Below are positions 39,222 to 48,792 of a stretch of 64,000 nt of DNA, piece by piece. A program made the position numbers and the translations under genes. Origin of the DNA: CAVONV01 sp963697355 (GTDB lineage Bacteria; Acidobacteriota; Vicinamibacteria; Marinacidobacterales; DATDRI01); NCBI GenBank assembly GCA_963697355.1, contig CAVONV010000032.1, positions 248,001 to 312,000 on the forward strand. Direction: 5' to 3'. A model generated the notes under the pieces. That model worked only from the letters and a program-made list of their open reading frames with translations, had not been told where the DNA came from and did no database searches. How positions within the stretch are numbered: the stretch's first letter is position 1; each line of letters starts with the position of its first letter.

Positions 39222-41573
39222 ATGGCGGATGATAGCAGCACGCAGCCGTCCCGGTGGCAACCGCGCCTTGCCTTCGGTAGCGTTGTTTTGGTGCTGGGAA
39301 TCCAGGCCATCGTGAGCCAGTCCCTCCTGATACGAGAGGCCCTTGTGTTGATGTTCGGAAGCGAGGTCGCTTGGAGTCTGGTGCTGGCCGCCTGGCTTCT
39401 TGGCGTCGCTCTGGGCGGCATCCTTGCCGGTTGGTGGGAGCCGGAACGCGAGCAGCTGGACCTTGCACTCGTGGGCGCTCTCATCGCTTTGAGCATCACC
39501 GTGATCATGGACATCTGGATTTTTCGGGGAGCGCGAGGATGGCTAGGCGCAGATCCCGGCGAGTTGCTGCCGCTCGCGACCACCGTCTGGTCGACCGTCC
39601 TTTTCGTCGTGCCTGCAAGTCTTTGGGTAGGAATGGCATTCCCTTTGGCTATTCGTTTTGCCGAGCGGCTCGACCAAAACATCTTGATGGGCTCCGGGCC
39701 TCTAGGCCGCATATATGCTTTGGAATCCCTGGGCAGCTTGCTGGGCGGGGCGTGGTTCAGTTACTGGGCCATCGAAAACTACCCGCCCATTGTGGTGGCT
39801 CTCCTCTGTGGGGCGGTCACACTCATCACATCAGCGGTATTGCTCTGGCTCATATCGCGGCGAACCCTCGCGGCCTCGATTCTGGTTGTCTCGGCTGTGG
39901 CAACGCTCATCATCGTCACGGTGGGAGGGGAGGACATCCACCGGCGGCTCACCCAACGGCGGTGGCGACATTTGGCACCGGGGTACGAGCTCGTCGCGGA
40001 GACCGACACCAAATACCAGAACCTCGCCGTAGGACGACTAGCAGACCAATACACTTTGTACTCCGACGGACAAGCGATTTCGGATTTTCCCGATCCTTAC
40101 ACTTATGCACCGTTGGCCCATTTCTGGATGAGCCAGCACCCTTCACCTAGACATGTATTGATGTTGGGCGGAGGAGCAGAAGGACTATTGGCCGAGATTC
40201 TGCATCATCAGGTCGAGCAGGTGGACTACGTCGAGCCCGATCCTCACCAAGTCGATCTCATCGAGCCTTTCTTGGCAACGAAAGATCGCGACGCCCTCGA
40301 GGATGAGCGGGTCCACATAAACCACTCCGACGGCCGCTTTTTCATCAAGACTCAAAAGAACCGTTTCGATTTGGTTATTGCCCAATTACCGGAGCCGACC
40401 TCGGCATTGAGAGCTCGCTATTTCACGAAGGAATTCTACGGCGAGCTTCGTCGAGCCATGACCTCACAATCGGTTCTATGCTTGACAGCCACGGCCTCCC
40501 CCGGAAGCCTCACATCTGCGTCGGGCGAGTACCTCGCATCACTAAGAGCAACGATCCAAACTCATCTTCCCCATGTCCTGATCGGATGGGGACATCCAGC
40601 ACATGTTCTGGCTTCAACGACGGCGGGGCTCACCACCACCGACCCGAATGTGATGAGAAGGCGATACGATGAACGTCGCGTTTCGTCTGAAGTCTTCCAT
40701 CCCGTCTGGTTCGAGGGGGCGACAGATTGGCTCGATTCAGAAAAAACTGCGATGAGAGCAGCGGAGCTCGATCAGGCTGACACCGTCCAAGTGAGCACCG
40801 ACCTCCACCCCTTCATCTATTTCCAGCGCCTCGTGCTTTGGGATCGCATGACCGGGGGCCATGAAGGCGGAACCATCGAGCGCCTACGTCGCATGGGCTG
40901 GCTTCCTTTGGTACTTTGTTTTCTCTTCCTTATCGCGCTCCTCTTGACGATGTCTCGTCTCCGAGGCGGCGCTCAGACCGGCTGGGCCCGTGGTGCGGTG
41001 TTGGTTTCCATTGCCACCACCGGCTTTGTCACCATGGCGCTCAGCATCGTTTGGCTTTTCGCGTTTCAGAACCTCTACGGATATGTCTACCAGCGCATAG
41101 GCTGGATCATCGCTTTGTTCATGGGCGGACTCGTGCTCGGCAGCTGGTTAGCGGGTCGCTTGGCCAAGCGGCTCGAGCGATGGCTCATCACCGCCGATCT
41201 GTTACTGGCGATGCTGGCCTGTTCTGCCCCGCTCCTCCTGCCTGCTCTTGGAAAGTTGCAGACGAGCCCTTGGACGTTGTTGCTTGTTGAGTTGTCCGTC
41301 TCGATACTGGTGATGGCGACAGGTATTCTAGGCGGTGCCGCCTTCGCACTAGCGGGTGGAATCGAGCTAACAGCTACAGGTCGAGCCGCCGAAGCCGCGG
41401 GTCACATCGTGGGAGCCGACCACGCCGGCGCCTGCCTGGGGGCTTTGCTCACAGGCGTTGTCTTGGTTCCGGTCCACGGAACCGCTGCCGCAGCGATATT
41501 TCTAGGCGGCATCAAGTTGGTCTCGGCCACTTTGTTGTGGCGACTCGCTTCCGACCGAGGTGATAACTTATGA
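39222..41573 (+). CDS. Spermidine-synthase-like multi-pass membrane protein
   Basis: A 783-residue protein with three parts. Residues 15-235 contain about seven helices (SVVLVLGIQAIVSQSLLIRE). Residues 250-500 are a soluble domain like spermidine synthase (HVLMLGGGAEGLLAEILHH, DYVEPDPHQVDLI, HINHSDGRFFIK). Residues 560-780 return to helices. Soluble polyamine synthases lack the membrane parts; in fused versions the substrate is unknown. The domain may bind decarboxylated SAM or act as a methyltransferase-fold sensor. It overlaps the PPK2 gene (ATGA). Confidence 0.88.
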   Translation: MADDSSTQPSRWQPRLAFGSVVLVLGIQAIVSQSLLIREALVLMFGSEVAWSLVLAAWLLGVALGGILAGWWEPEREQLDLALVGALIALSITVIMDIWIFRGARGWLGADPGELLPLATTVWSTVLFVVPASLWVGMAFPLAIRFAERLDQNILMGSGPLGRIYALESLGSLLGGAWFSYWAIENYPPIVVALLCGAVTLITSAVLLWLISRRTLAASILVVSAVATLIIVTVGGEDIHRRLTQRRWRHLAPGYELVAETDTKYQNLAVGRLADQYTLYSDGQAISDFPDPYTYAPLAHFWMSQHPSPRHVLMLGGGAEGLLAEILHHQVEQVDYVEPDPHQVDLIEPFLATKDRDALEDERVHINHSDGRFFIKTQKNRFDLVIAQLPEPTSALRARYFTKEFYGELRRAMTSQSVLCLTATASPGSLTSASGEYLASLRATIQTHLPHVLIGWGHPAHVLASTTAGLTTTDPNVMRRRYDERRVSSEVFHPVWFEGATDWLDSEKTAMRAAELDQADTVQVSTDLHPFIYFQRLVLWDRMTGGHEGGTIERLRRMGWLPLVLCFLFLIALLLTMSRLRGGAQTGWARGAVLVSIATTGFVTMALSIVWLFAFQNLYGYVYQRIGWIIALFMGGLVLGSWLAGRLAKRLERWLITADLLLAMLACSAPLLLPALGKLQTSPWTLLLVELSVSILVMATGILGGAAFALAGGIELTATGRAAEAAGHIVGADHAGACLGALLTGVVLVPVHGTAAAAIFLGGIKLVSATLLWRLASDRGDNL

Positions 41574-42469
41574 AGCTGAAGCCCATTCTGTTCGAACCGA
41601 TTCAAAGCCCCTATCTTGTTCCCTTCGATGGATCCTTCCAGGTCGTCAGAGCACCTACGACACCGCCGGAGGACCACACGAAGAAAAAAGCCAACCGTAA
41701 GGCGCTCGATGCAGCGGTGGAACGACTGCAAGCCCTGCAGAGGAAGCTGTACGCTGACGATAGGTACGCCGTCCTCGTCGTCTTCCAGGCGATGGATGCC
41801 GCCGGAAAGGATGGAACCATTCGCGCCGTCATGACGGGGATCAATCCCGCCGGATGCCAGGTGTTCTCTTTCAAACAGCCGTCTTCTGAAGAGCTGGACC
41901 ACGACTTCCTGTGGCGTGTGTACCGTCGCCTACCCGAACGAGGCCGCATCGGCATCTTCAATCGCAGCCACTACGAAGAAACACTGGTGGTGCGAGTGCA
42001 TCCCGAACACTTGGGCAACCAAAGGCTACCCCGACTGGACCCGAAGACCGTTTGGGCCGAGCGGCTGGAGTCCATCCGGAACTTCGAGCACCACCTTGCG
42101 CTCAATGGAACCGTGATTTTGAAGTTCTGGTTGAACGTTTCCAAACAGGAGCAAAACAAACGTTTCCTGGATCGCATCGACGAGCTAGACGCCAACTGGA
42201 AGTTCTCAAAAGGTGATGTCGAGGAACGAAAACATTGGGACAACTATATGAAGGCCTACGAAGAAGCGCTCAACGCCACGTCACGGATATCCGCGCCTTG
42301 GTACGCGGTTCCCGCCGACGACAAACCGTTCACGCGTCGTACCGTGGCAGAGATCATTGCTGACACCCTCGAACGCCTTCCCGCCGATTATCCGAAGGTG
42401 GCCAAGGAGGCGCGTCAAGAGATGCTAGAGATACGGAAGGCGCTAGCGAAGGACTGTTTTTCGCCATGA
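41570..42469 (+). CDS. ppk2: Polyphosphate kinase 2 family protein
   Basis: A 299-residue cytosolic enzyme that transfers phosphate between polyphosphate and nucleotides. The Walker-A-like loop is AMDAAGKDG (74-82), Walker B region RIGIFNRSHYEE (126-137), then KFWLNVSKQEQNKRFLDR, the lid region and PWYAVPADDK. Length and single domain match class I/III PPK2. ATG overlaps the stop of the spermidine-synthase-like gene and its own stop overlaps a 47-codon frame, so three genes are coupled. Confidence 0.95.
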   Translation: MKLKPILFEPIQSPYLVPFDGSFQVVRAPTTPPEDHTKKKANRKALDAAVERLQALQRKLYADDRYAVLVVFQAMDAAGKDGTIRAVMTGINPAGCQVFSFKQPSSEELDHDFLWRVYRRLPERGRIGIFNRSHYEETLVVRVHPEHLGNQRLPRLDPKTVWAERLESIRNFEHHLALNGTVILKFWLNVSKQEQNKRFLDRIDELDANWKFSKGDVEERKHWDNYMKAYEEALNATSRISAPWYAVPADDKPFTRRTVAEIIADTLERLPADYPKVAKEARQEMLEIRKALAKDCFSP

Positions 42470-42609
42470 TGGAAGGCACCAATTGGCCGGCGGCACTCTT
42501 CGTTTCGCTGTGTCTTACATTGGGACCCGTGGCCTACGGCGTCCTGCGTATCGTTAGACTTCGTAAGGACGTCTTTATGGAGTACTCCAAGATGCTACCC
42601 TTCCCTTAA
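42466..42609 (+). CDS. Possible 47-residue single-span membrane protein
   Basis: A frame starting ATGATG that overlaps the PPK2 stop by ATGA. The product MMEGTNWPAALFVSLCLTLG continues into one transmembrane helix ending near YGVLRIVRLRK, with a positively charged inner side. Its end overlaps the 3' end of the opposite-strand ADOP remnant by 15 bp. The coupled start and membrane topology support a real small protein; conservation cannot be checked here. Confidence 0.5.
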   Translation: MMEGTNWPAALFVSLCLTLGPVAYGVLRIVRLRKDVFMEYSKMLPFP

Positions 42610-43376
42610 CACCCCCGACGGATCAAGCTTGGCAGCCCTCCGAGCCAGTGACCAAGCGGCGATAGCGGCGACAACCACGAGCATCGCCGCTGCAGCTAAG
42701 AACAACCTCGGTTCTCTTGCAGGCAGGCCGAAGAGTAACGACTGGACAGAGTCGACAACCCAATGGCTGACGATCCATCCAGCGACCACACCCATTGCCA
42801 CCAAAGCGGCCGCTCGTCCCAGCACCATGCATGCGACATGACTCCGGCTCGCACCGAGTGCCATCCGAATGGCAATTTCCGTTTGACGACGGGCGACCGC
42901 ATAAAAGATGACGCCGTACAGCCCTACCGCCGCCAAAAGAAGGGCGAGCCCGCCGAACGCTGCGGCCAGAATGGCAAGCACCTTCTCCTAGTTGAAATGG
43001 GCTTTGACGCGGTCGTCCATCGACCGAAGGGTGAGTGAGAGGTCTCGGTCCACGTCGCTTATAGCTGCCGCCACGCCGGGTGCGAGATTCATCGGCGTCC
43101 CCGCGGACGGCCGCACGACGACGTTAAGGAAGGTCGAGCGTAGGTGACGAGGCTCGGCTTGAGAGAAGGGTATGGATATCGTCGGCGGAGCGGGCTCTCG
43201 CATAGAACGGTAAAGAGCATCTTCCACAATTCCTATGATTTCCAACACTCGCGGTTCTTGCTCATGACGGATTTCCTCGACGACGCGTCCCAACGGAGCT
43301 CCTCTTCCTCGTCCTGCCCCCGAAACGTGCCCGCCAAACGGCGGGTCCACTCGCGAATCCGACTCGAGACGCTCAC
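42595..43376 (-). pseudogene. Collapsed ADOP permease (internal deletion plus amber stop)
   Basis: The GTG at 43376 overlaps the PadR remnant stop and starts a normal ADOP N-terminus (VSVSSRIREWTRRLAGTFRG, then QDEEEELR). At about 43293-43305 it jumps out of frame to sequence normally found near residue 650-700 of an ADOP (PLGRVVEEIRHEQEPRVLEIIGIV). So roughly 1.8 kb is missing. A TAG at 42988-42990 then interrupts AHFN*EKVLAILAAAF, which needs only CAG to TAG. The C-terminal helices remain (RQTEIAIRMALGASRS, ending KLDPSGVLREG). A decaying locus, not an assembly homopolymer effect. Confidence 0.85.
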
Positions 43377-43497
43377 GCCTCATCCCCCAGCACTCGCGAC
43401 ATGATGGCGACCATCTTGCGCCAGGTCTGTGTCTCGGCAACGATCTGCTTACGACCCCGGGCGGTCAGCGAATAGAACTTAGCGCGCCGGTTCGCAA
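43373..43497 (-). pseudogene. PadR remnant (C-terminal third)
   Basis: Frame reading ANRRAKFYSLTARGRKQIVA, then ETQTWRKMVAIMSRVLGDEA and stop. This matches the wing and dimerisation helix of ADOP-linked PadR proteins. The winged-helix N-terminus is gone; upstream sequence is the NhaC 5' region. It is the former partner of the collapsed ADOP. Confidence 0.75.
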
Positions 43498-43541
43498 CCA
43501 TTCCTGCCGTCGATATATTAAGACCGCTCTCAAAGGCATCT

Positions 43542-44974
43542 ATGACAGACTACGGCGCCATTTCGGTTCTTCCACCGCTCCTCGCTCTTGCACTCGCTCT
43601 TTGGACCCGTCAGGTGTACCTGTCCTTGTTCGTCGGCATTTGGCTCGGGGAAACGATACTGAGTGGGTGGAGCCCGATTGCCGGCTTCGTCCAAACGATG
43701 GATGCCATGGTGAACGTGTTCACCGATGAAGGACGCACCAAGATCATTCTTTTGAGTGCCATGATTGGAGCGCTACTGACATTCACCCAGTACTCGGGGG
43801 GAACGGGGGATTCGTTAAATGGTTGACTGAGCATGGAATGGTCAAGAGCAAGCGTGCTGCTGGTTTGCTGGCTTGGTCCATCGGCACAACCATTTTTATA
43901 GAAGCCAACATTGGTGTTTACGTTTCGGGACCTGTCTCGAGACCGATATTCGACAAGCTCCGAATTTCGCGGGAGAAACTGGCCTACATTCTCGATTCGG
44001 CGGCCGCCTCAATCGCCACCTTGGTCCCGATCAACTCCTGGGGGGCTTACATCATCGGCCTTCTCGCCGCCCAAGGCATGGAGGAACCGCTCCGAGCCAT
44101 GGTGGGATCGATCCCCTTCAACTTCTACCCTGTCCTTGCCGTCTTTTCGGCTCTCGTTGTGATCCTCACGGGAAGGGATTTCGGTCCCATGAAAGAGGCC
44201 GAACGACGGGTCGTCGAAGAAGGAAAGGTGCTTCGCGACGGTGCTGAGCCACTGGTTGCGACCGAGGTGCTCATGCTGGAGGCAAAACCGGGAGTGCCTC
44301 TTCGAGCATTGAATATGGTCCTCCCTATCGCGACCATCGTCGTGACGGTCCTGGGTGTTCTTTACATTACCGGCGATGGAAGCGTCATGAGAGGCGACGG
44401 TACGACATCCGTGTTCTGGGGAGTGGGAGTCGCCCTGGCAGTAGCCGCACTCGTATATAGAGGTCAGGGGATCCTGAGTGTCACGGAACTAACGGATTTG
44501 TTCATGAGAGGAGTCGGTGGCCTCATCCCTATCGTGATCTTGCTCCTCTTGGCATTTGTCATCGGAGACACTTGTAGAGTCCTCGGCACCGGTCTGTACA
44601 TCGCTCGAGCCGCTAAGTCCGGACTTTCCCCCGGCGTCATTCCCGCTGCCCTTTTTCTGGTCTCTTGCGCCATTTCTTTTTCAACGGGAACATCGTGGGG
44701 GACTTGGGCCATCATGTTCCCCATCGCCGTTCCGATGATCCACCTCATTGGGCTCCATCCAGGCCTCACTATCGGGGCGGTACTTGGGGGAGCCGTGTTT
44801 GGAGATCACTGCTCGCCCATCTCGGACTCGACGGTCATCTCATCGATGGCGGCGGGAACGGATCACATCGACCACGTCCGAACGCAGCTTCCTTACGCAC
44901 TGGCCGCAGCAGGATGTTCTTTGGTGCTCTATCTCCTCGCCGGCTTCTGGGGACAGTCCTTGCGAAACCACTGA
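43542..44974 (+). CDS. nhaC: NhaC-type Na+/H+ antiporter, one frameshift
   Basis: About 477 residues after correction, an inner-membrane antiporter with about eleven to twelve helices. Motifs include QVYLSLFVGIWLGETILSG at the N-terminus, PINSWGAYIIGLLAAQG, and the conserved FGDHCSPISDSTVISSMAAG and HIDHVRTQLPYAL at the C-terminus. The frame breaks at about 43803-43809: adding one G to the G run in ACGGGGGATTC gives YSGGTGGFVKWLTEHG. Raw frames would be 43542-43826 and 43823-44974. A shortened paralogue lies at 54362. Confidence 0.87.
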
Positions 44975-45079
44975 CCAACGTCGAACAGGTTGTGCTACCT
45001 TTAGTCCTCAAGGGAGAGTTCCTTCGCCCCTTTCGTGAATTAGGTCAGTATCTCCCAGCAGACCTAGAGGTTGGCCCCT

Positions 45080-46567
45080 TTGAGCAAAGACCAGCACAAG
45101 ACCAAGAAACAACTGATCGATGAGCTGGTCGAGCTGCGTGGCCAGATCGCCCGATTGAAGCGACGCGGGACGGCCCCATCGACGTCAAGCTCGAACGAAC
45201 GAACCGGAAACATGCTGACAACATTGCTGGAGCAGCTGCCATTCGGCGTCTCCCTCGTTTCGGGTCGAACGATCGTGTTTGCCAATCTCGCCCTACTCTC
45301 AATGTACGGATCTTCAGAGGAAGAGTTGGTCGGGAAAGCCCCATCGGACTTTTTGGAAGAAGGAGAAGCCCGTCGTGTCTCTCACCGACTTCAGGAGCTT
45401 CAGGCTGGGGGAAAAGTCTACCCTTCCGAGTATCGTTGCTTGAAATCAGACGGCAGCCCTTTTCCCGCGGAAATCACATCGAGGTTCATTCAATGGGAAG
45501 ATGACCAGGCTCTTCTTAGTGTTCATCAGGATCTCACTGACCACAAAAGGACCGAAGAAGCTCTGCGGCAGACCCACGAGACACTACGAGCACTCATTGA
45601 AGCTTGCCCAATGGGCATCTTTACTCTTGATGGCGGCGGCCACGTCGTCGAGTGGAGCCGCTCCGCCGAGAAGATCTTTGGTTGGAGCGAGGGCGAAGTG
45701 CTGGGCGGCCCTCCGCCACAGGTGCCGGGCGACGAAGTAGAAGAGCTGCAAAGGCGCGTGAAGCGAGGTTATGCCGCTGATGGACACGAAGTATCCCGGC
45801 TGCGGCGAGACGGCTCGGTCGTCGATCTAGAAGCATGGTCAGCGCCCATTCGGGATGTGGACGGCCACTTCACCGGCATGGTGGTACTGATTGCAGACAT
45901 CACGGATCGGAAACGCCTCGAGCGGGAAATCCTCGAGGTGAGCGCACGAGAACAATCCAGGATAGGACAAGATCTGCACGACAGTTTGGGTCAGCGACTG
46001 GCGGGGATTGCTTTTCTGAGTAAGGCCGTCGCACAGAAGCTCTCCGCTCAGGCCGCACCCGAATCTGAGGCGACAGCGGAAATAGCGCAGCTCGTCTCCC
46101 AGGCAATAACCCAGGCGCGCCATTTGGCGCGCGGCCTTTACCCCGTAGCGCTCGAAGTGGGTGGGCTCATGGCGGCGCTGGAAGAAATGAGCGCCAACAT
46201 GAAGCGGCTCTTCGGCGTGTCCTGCGTGGTGGAAGCGGAAGACTGCCTATCACCAAGCGACGAAGCCACGGCTCGGCACCTCTACTACGTGGTGCAAGAG
46301 GCCGTAGCGAACGCCATCAAGCACGGCCAAGCGAAGAGCGTCGTCGTCCAATTGGAGAGAGCAGGAGACAAATGCATGTTGACTGTTCGAGACGACGGGA
46401 CCGGGATCTCGGCGAAGAGGGAGACCTCCAAAGGTATGGGACTCCACATCATGCGCTACCGAGCCAACATGATCCATGCATCGTTCCATATCGAACCCGC
46501 CCCCGGGGGTGGCACGGTTGTCCACCTCTCCTGGCCATGGTCCGAAACTGGGGACAGTCCCCAGTAG
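45080..46567 (+). CDS. PAS-PAS sensor histidine kinase, NarX/HisKA_3 type
   Basis: About 495 residues, no membrane helix, so a cytosolic sensor. A coiled-coil start (KKQLIDELVELRGQIARLK) precedes PAS 1 (about 45-155) and PAS 2 (about 170-280, GIFTLDGGGHVVEWSRSAEK). The HisKA_3 dimerisation helix has the phospho-acceptor in QDLHDSLGQRLAG (H300), then the HATPase domain: N box VQEAVANAIKHG, DDGTGIS, GMGLHIM. I prefer TTG 45080 (GAGG nine bases upstream) over TTG 45071. No response regulator is nearby. The last codons (SETGDSPQ-stop) lie inside a GGGGACAGTCCCC repeat. Confidence 0.9.
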   Translation: MSKDQHKTKKQLIDELVELRGQIARLKRRGTAPSTSSSNERTGNMLTTLLEQLPFGVSLVSGRTIVFANLALLSMYGSSEEELVGKAPSDFLEEGEARRVSHRLQELQAGGKVYPSEYRCLKSDGSPFPAEITSRFIQWEDDQALLSVHQDLTDHKRTEEALRQTHETLRALIEACPMGIFTLDGGGHVVEWSRSAEKIFGWSEGEVLGGPPPQVPGDEVEELQRRVKRGYAADGHEVSRLRRDGSVVDLEAWSAPIRDVDGHFTGMVVLIADITDRKRLEREILEVSAREQSRIGQDLHDSLGQRLAGIAFLSKAVAQKLSAQAAPESEATAEIAQLVSQAITQARHLARGLYPVALEVGGLMAALEEMSANMKRLFGVSCVVEAEDCLSPSDEATARHLYYVVQEAVANAIKHGQAKSVVVQLERAGDKCMLTVRDDGTGISAKRETSKGMGLHIMRYRANMIHASFHIEPAPGGGTVVHLSWPWSETGDSPQ

Positions 46568-46607
46568 AACCATATTCCTATCAACAAGTTAACCGGGGAC
46601 TGTCCCC
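46548..46607. repeat. Pair of GGGGAC-N-GTCCCC palindromes
   Basis: CTGGGGAC-A-GTCCCCAG (46548-46564) and GGGGAC-T-GTCCCC (46595-46607) are 30 bp apart. The first covers the last codons and stop of the histidine kinase. A related GGGGACAG lies at the stop of the membrane protein ending at 53480. They resemble REP-like elements. They could also act as weak bidirectional hairpins. Confidence 0.6.
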
Positions 46608-46626
46608 CATTTGTGGGTTTTTCAAC

Positions 46627-47583
46627 TCACTTGTAGGTTTTTTCGCCGGCTCGAATTGGCAGGGTGAGGTGGTTTTCTTCTGGTGGGATGGGGCAATCGT
46701 AGGCCGGTGAGTAGGCACATGGCGGGTTGAACGAGCGATTGAAGTCCAGTTCGAAGCGCTCCGTCTCGGGCTCTTCGATCTCCATGAAACGCCCCTCCCG
46801 GTAGCTTTCGCGGCTCGTTGTCGCATCCTTGAAAGGAACAAAGAGCCTCGACGAGTCGTCACCAGATGTTTCATATTTGAAGGCCGCAAGTTCGCGAGTC
46901 TTGCCCTCCAATTCAAACTCGACTCTCGCGTATCTGTAGAACACCTTCTCCAGATTCTCGCTCGTCACTAGTGTGACCTCGTCGGGCTCCGGGAACTTGG
47001 TGAGCCGCGCGTCGACCATATAGGCGTCATCAGGTGGGAAATAGTGAAGATGTTCAAAGGACTTCTTACCCGGCCGTTCATGGTCGTAGATGGCAAAAGC
47101 GAATTGGTTCTCCTCGGGATGGACCGAAACATAGAAACCTTCGATGGCAAACGTCGCGGGTGCATTGATGGGCGAACCATTCGGCATTTGCTCATCGTCT
47201 CGATGGCAGATCACGTTCAATCCTTGGTCATACCAGTACCAGCTGTCGACTTCCTTGACGATCATGATTACGGCGTCGGGCACAGGGGGGAAATAGGCCA
47301 GCCCAAAGGTCCTGTCTTTCCTCGTCAGGTAAATGGTCTCCCTGGGCTCCGATAACAGATATTGAGAACGAGCCATCGGTGACACAACAGAAGTCTTCAG
47401 TTCCTCGTCTTTCTTGTTTCGGTCCTCGATGAGCGCCTCTCTCCAGGTGCTGTCTTCATCGGGCGTGATGACAGCCACGTCAGAAGAGCGCTGACCCTCC
47501 ACACAGGCACAGCTCAACACCGTAGCCGTCAAAGTAACGACCCAACGATTAATTGGGCGCAATGCTCGTGTCTCCGTGGCCAC
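46627..47583 (-). CDS. DUF1684 probable lipoprotein, last gene of the Memo/radical-SAM operon
   Basis: A 318-residue protein. A hydrophobic N-terminus ends VLSCAC, close to a lipobox. The C-terminal half is DUF1684: AAFKYETSGDDSSRLFVPFK, then DATTSRESYREGRFMEI, LDFNRSFNPPCAYSPAYDCPIPP and LTLPIRAGEKTY. DUF1684 function is unknown; two conserved Cys lie in PPCAYSPAYDC. It starts (GTG) immediately after the radical SAM stop codon with no gap, so it is part of that operon. Confidence 0.85.
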   Translation of the reverse strand: MATETRALRPINRWVVTLTATVLSCACVEGQRSSDVAVITPDEDSTWREALIEDRNKKDEELKTSVVSPMARSQYLLSEPRETIYLTRKDRTFGLAYFPPVPDAVIMIVKEVDSWYWYDQGLNVICHRDDEQMPNGSPINAPATFAIEGFYVSVHPEENQFAFAIYDHERPGKKSFEHLHYFPPDDAYMVDARLTKFPEPDEVTLVTSENLEKVFYRYARVEFELEGKTRELAAFKYETSGDDSSRLFVPFKDATTSRESYREGRFMEIEEPETERFELDFNRSFNPPCAYSPAYDCPIPPEENHLTLPIRAGEKTYK

Positions 47584-48792
47584 CTATGACCGTGGCTGAA
47601 ATGACAACGCCTGTTCCTGACTCCATACACCCGGAATCGCCGTATCGCACTTGGAGCACTTGCCGTCTTTGACGCTGTTAGCCACGATTCGGTAACCCGC
47701 TCGCCGGATGAGCGTCTCGTTGCAGCTGTGACAATAAGTGTTCTCCCCTGGGTGCATGGGGATGTTCCCGGCGTAGACGTAGTGGACGCCGGACTCCAAA
47801 GCGACTTCTCGACATCGCTCCACCGTCGATATGGGGGTTCGGGGGAGGTTCACGACGCGATAGGTGGGATGAAACCGACTGAAATGCATCGGCACGTCTG
47901 GGCCGAGATGCCCCACGACCCATTTGCTCATTCGGCGGATCTCTTCCTCGGAATCGTTGAGCGTCGGGATGACGAGAACCACGATCTCGAACCAGATTCC
48001 GATATCCTTGAGCGTTTCGAGTGTCGCGAGAACCGGTTTCAGTTCTCCATTGCATTGCTCTTGGTAGAAGGTCTCCGTGAAAGCCTTGAGGTCGATCTTC
48101 ACTCCCGTGATGTAGCGACATAGTTCACGCAAGGGTTTTTCCTGGATGTAGCCGTTGGAGATCATTACAGCACCCACACCTTGCTTCCGACCCAATGCGG
48201 CTGTGTCATGCATATACTCGTAAAAAATGACCGGTTCGGAGTACGTGTGAGCGACGGTCGGCGAACGCTCCCTTTTACAGATGGCTATCAGCTGTTCGGG
48301 AGGCACGAACCTGCTATCGACTTGTTCTGGCCGAAACTGACTGATCTCCCAGTTCTGACAAAATTTGCACTCGATATTGCATCCCGCGGTGGCGATCGAA
48401 AACGCGGTGGTTCCCGGCAAATAGTGAAAAAGAGGTTTCTTCTCGATGGGATCGATGTTGGCCGAGCACAATGCACCATAGACCAACGTCTGATAGTGAC
48501 CCCCTTGGTTCTCGCGAGCTCCACAGTAGCCGCGTTCGACGTCGGCTACTTCACACTCTCGGGGGCAAAGAACGCACTTGACCTTCTTCTCGGGCTGCTC
48601 CTCCCAGAACATCGCCTCATGACGTACCACTCCTTCGAGAGTGGGACCCGCCAGCTGACCTCGTCCTGCGGCATCCTGAGGGGAAACGAGGTGTCCGCGA
48701 CCCAACACTCCTGCTGCGCCGCAAGCCGATGCACCCCATCGAAGCAGATCTCGCCGGCTTGGATAGCGAAACAAGTTTTCCAGACGTTCCAT
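47584..48792 (-). CDS. amrS: AmmeMemoRadiSam radical SAM enzyme with Tat-like signal
   Basis: A 402-residue radical SAM protein. A Tat motif SRRDLLRWG at 12-20 precedes a short hydrophobic stretch. An N-terminal Cys cluster C73-x2-C76-x3-C80 and C90 (CVLCPRECEV...GYC) comes first. The radical SAM CxxxCxxC is C138, C142, C145 in ATAGCNIECKFCQNW. Two C-terminal Cys pairs (YCHSC and KCSKC) form a zinc-ribbon-like end. The family works with Memo and AMMECR1 proteins; its reaction is unknown. GAGG five bases before ATG. Neighbours abut at both ends. Tat export of this enzyme would be unusual. Confidence 0.93.
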   Translation of the reverse strand: MERLENLFRYPSRRDLLRWGASACGAAGVLGRGHLVSPQDAAGRGQLAGPTLEGVVRHEAMFWEEQPEKKVKCVLCPRECEVADVERGYCGARENQGGHYQTLVYGALCSANIDPIEKKPLFHYLPGTTAFSIATAGCNIECKFCQNWEISQFRPEQVDSRFVPPEQLIAICKRERSPTVAHTYSEPVIFYEYMHDTAALGRKQGVGAVMISNGYIQEKPLRELCRYITGVKIDLKAFTETFYQEQCNGELKPVLATLETLKDIGIWFEIVVLVIPTLNDSEEEIRRMSKWVVGHLGPDVPMHFSRFHPTYRVVNLPRTPISTVERCREVALESGVHYVYAGNIPMHPGENTYCHSCNETLIRRAGYRIVANSVKDGKCSKCDTAIPGVWSQEQALSFQPRS

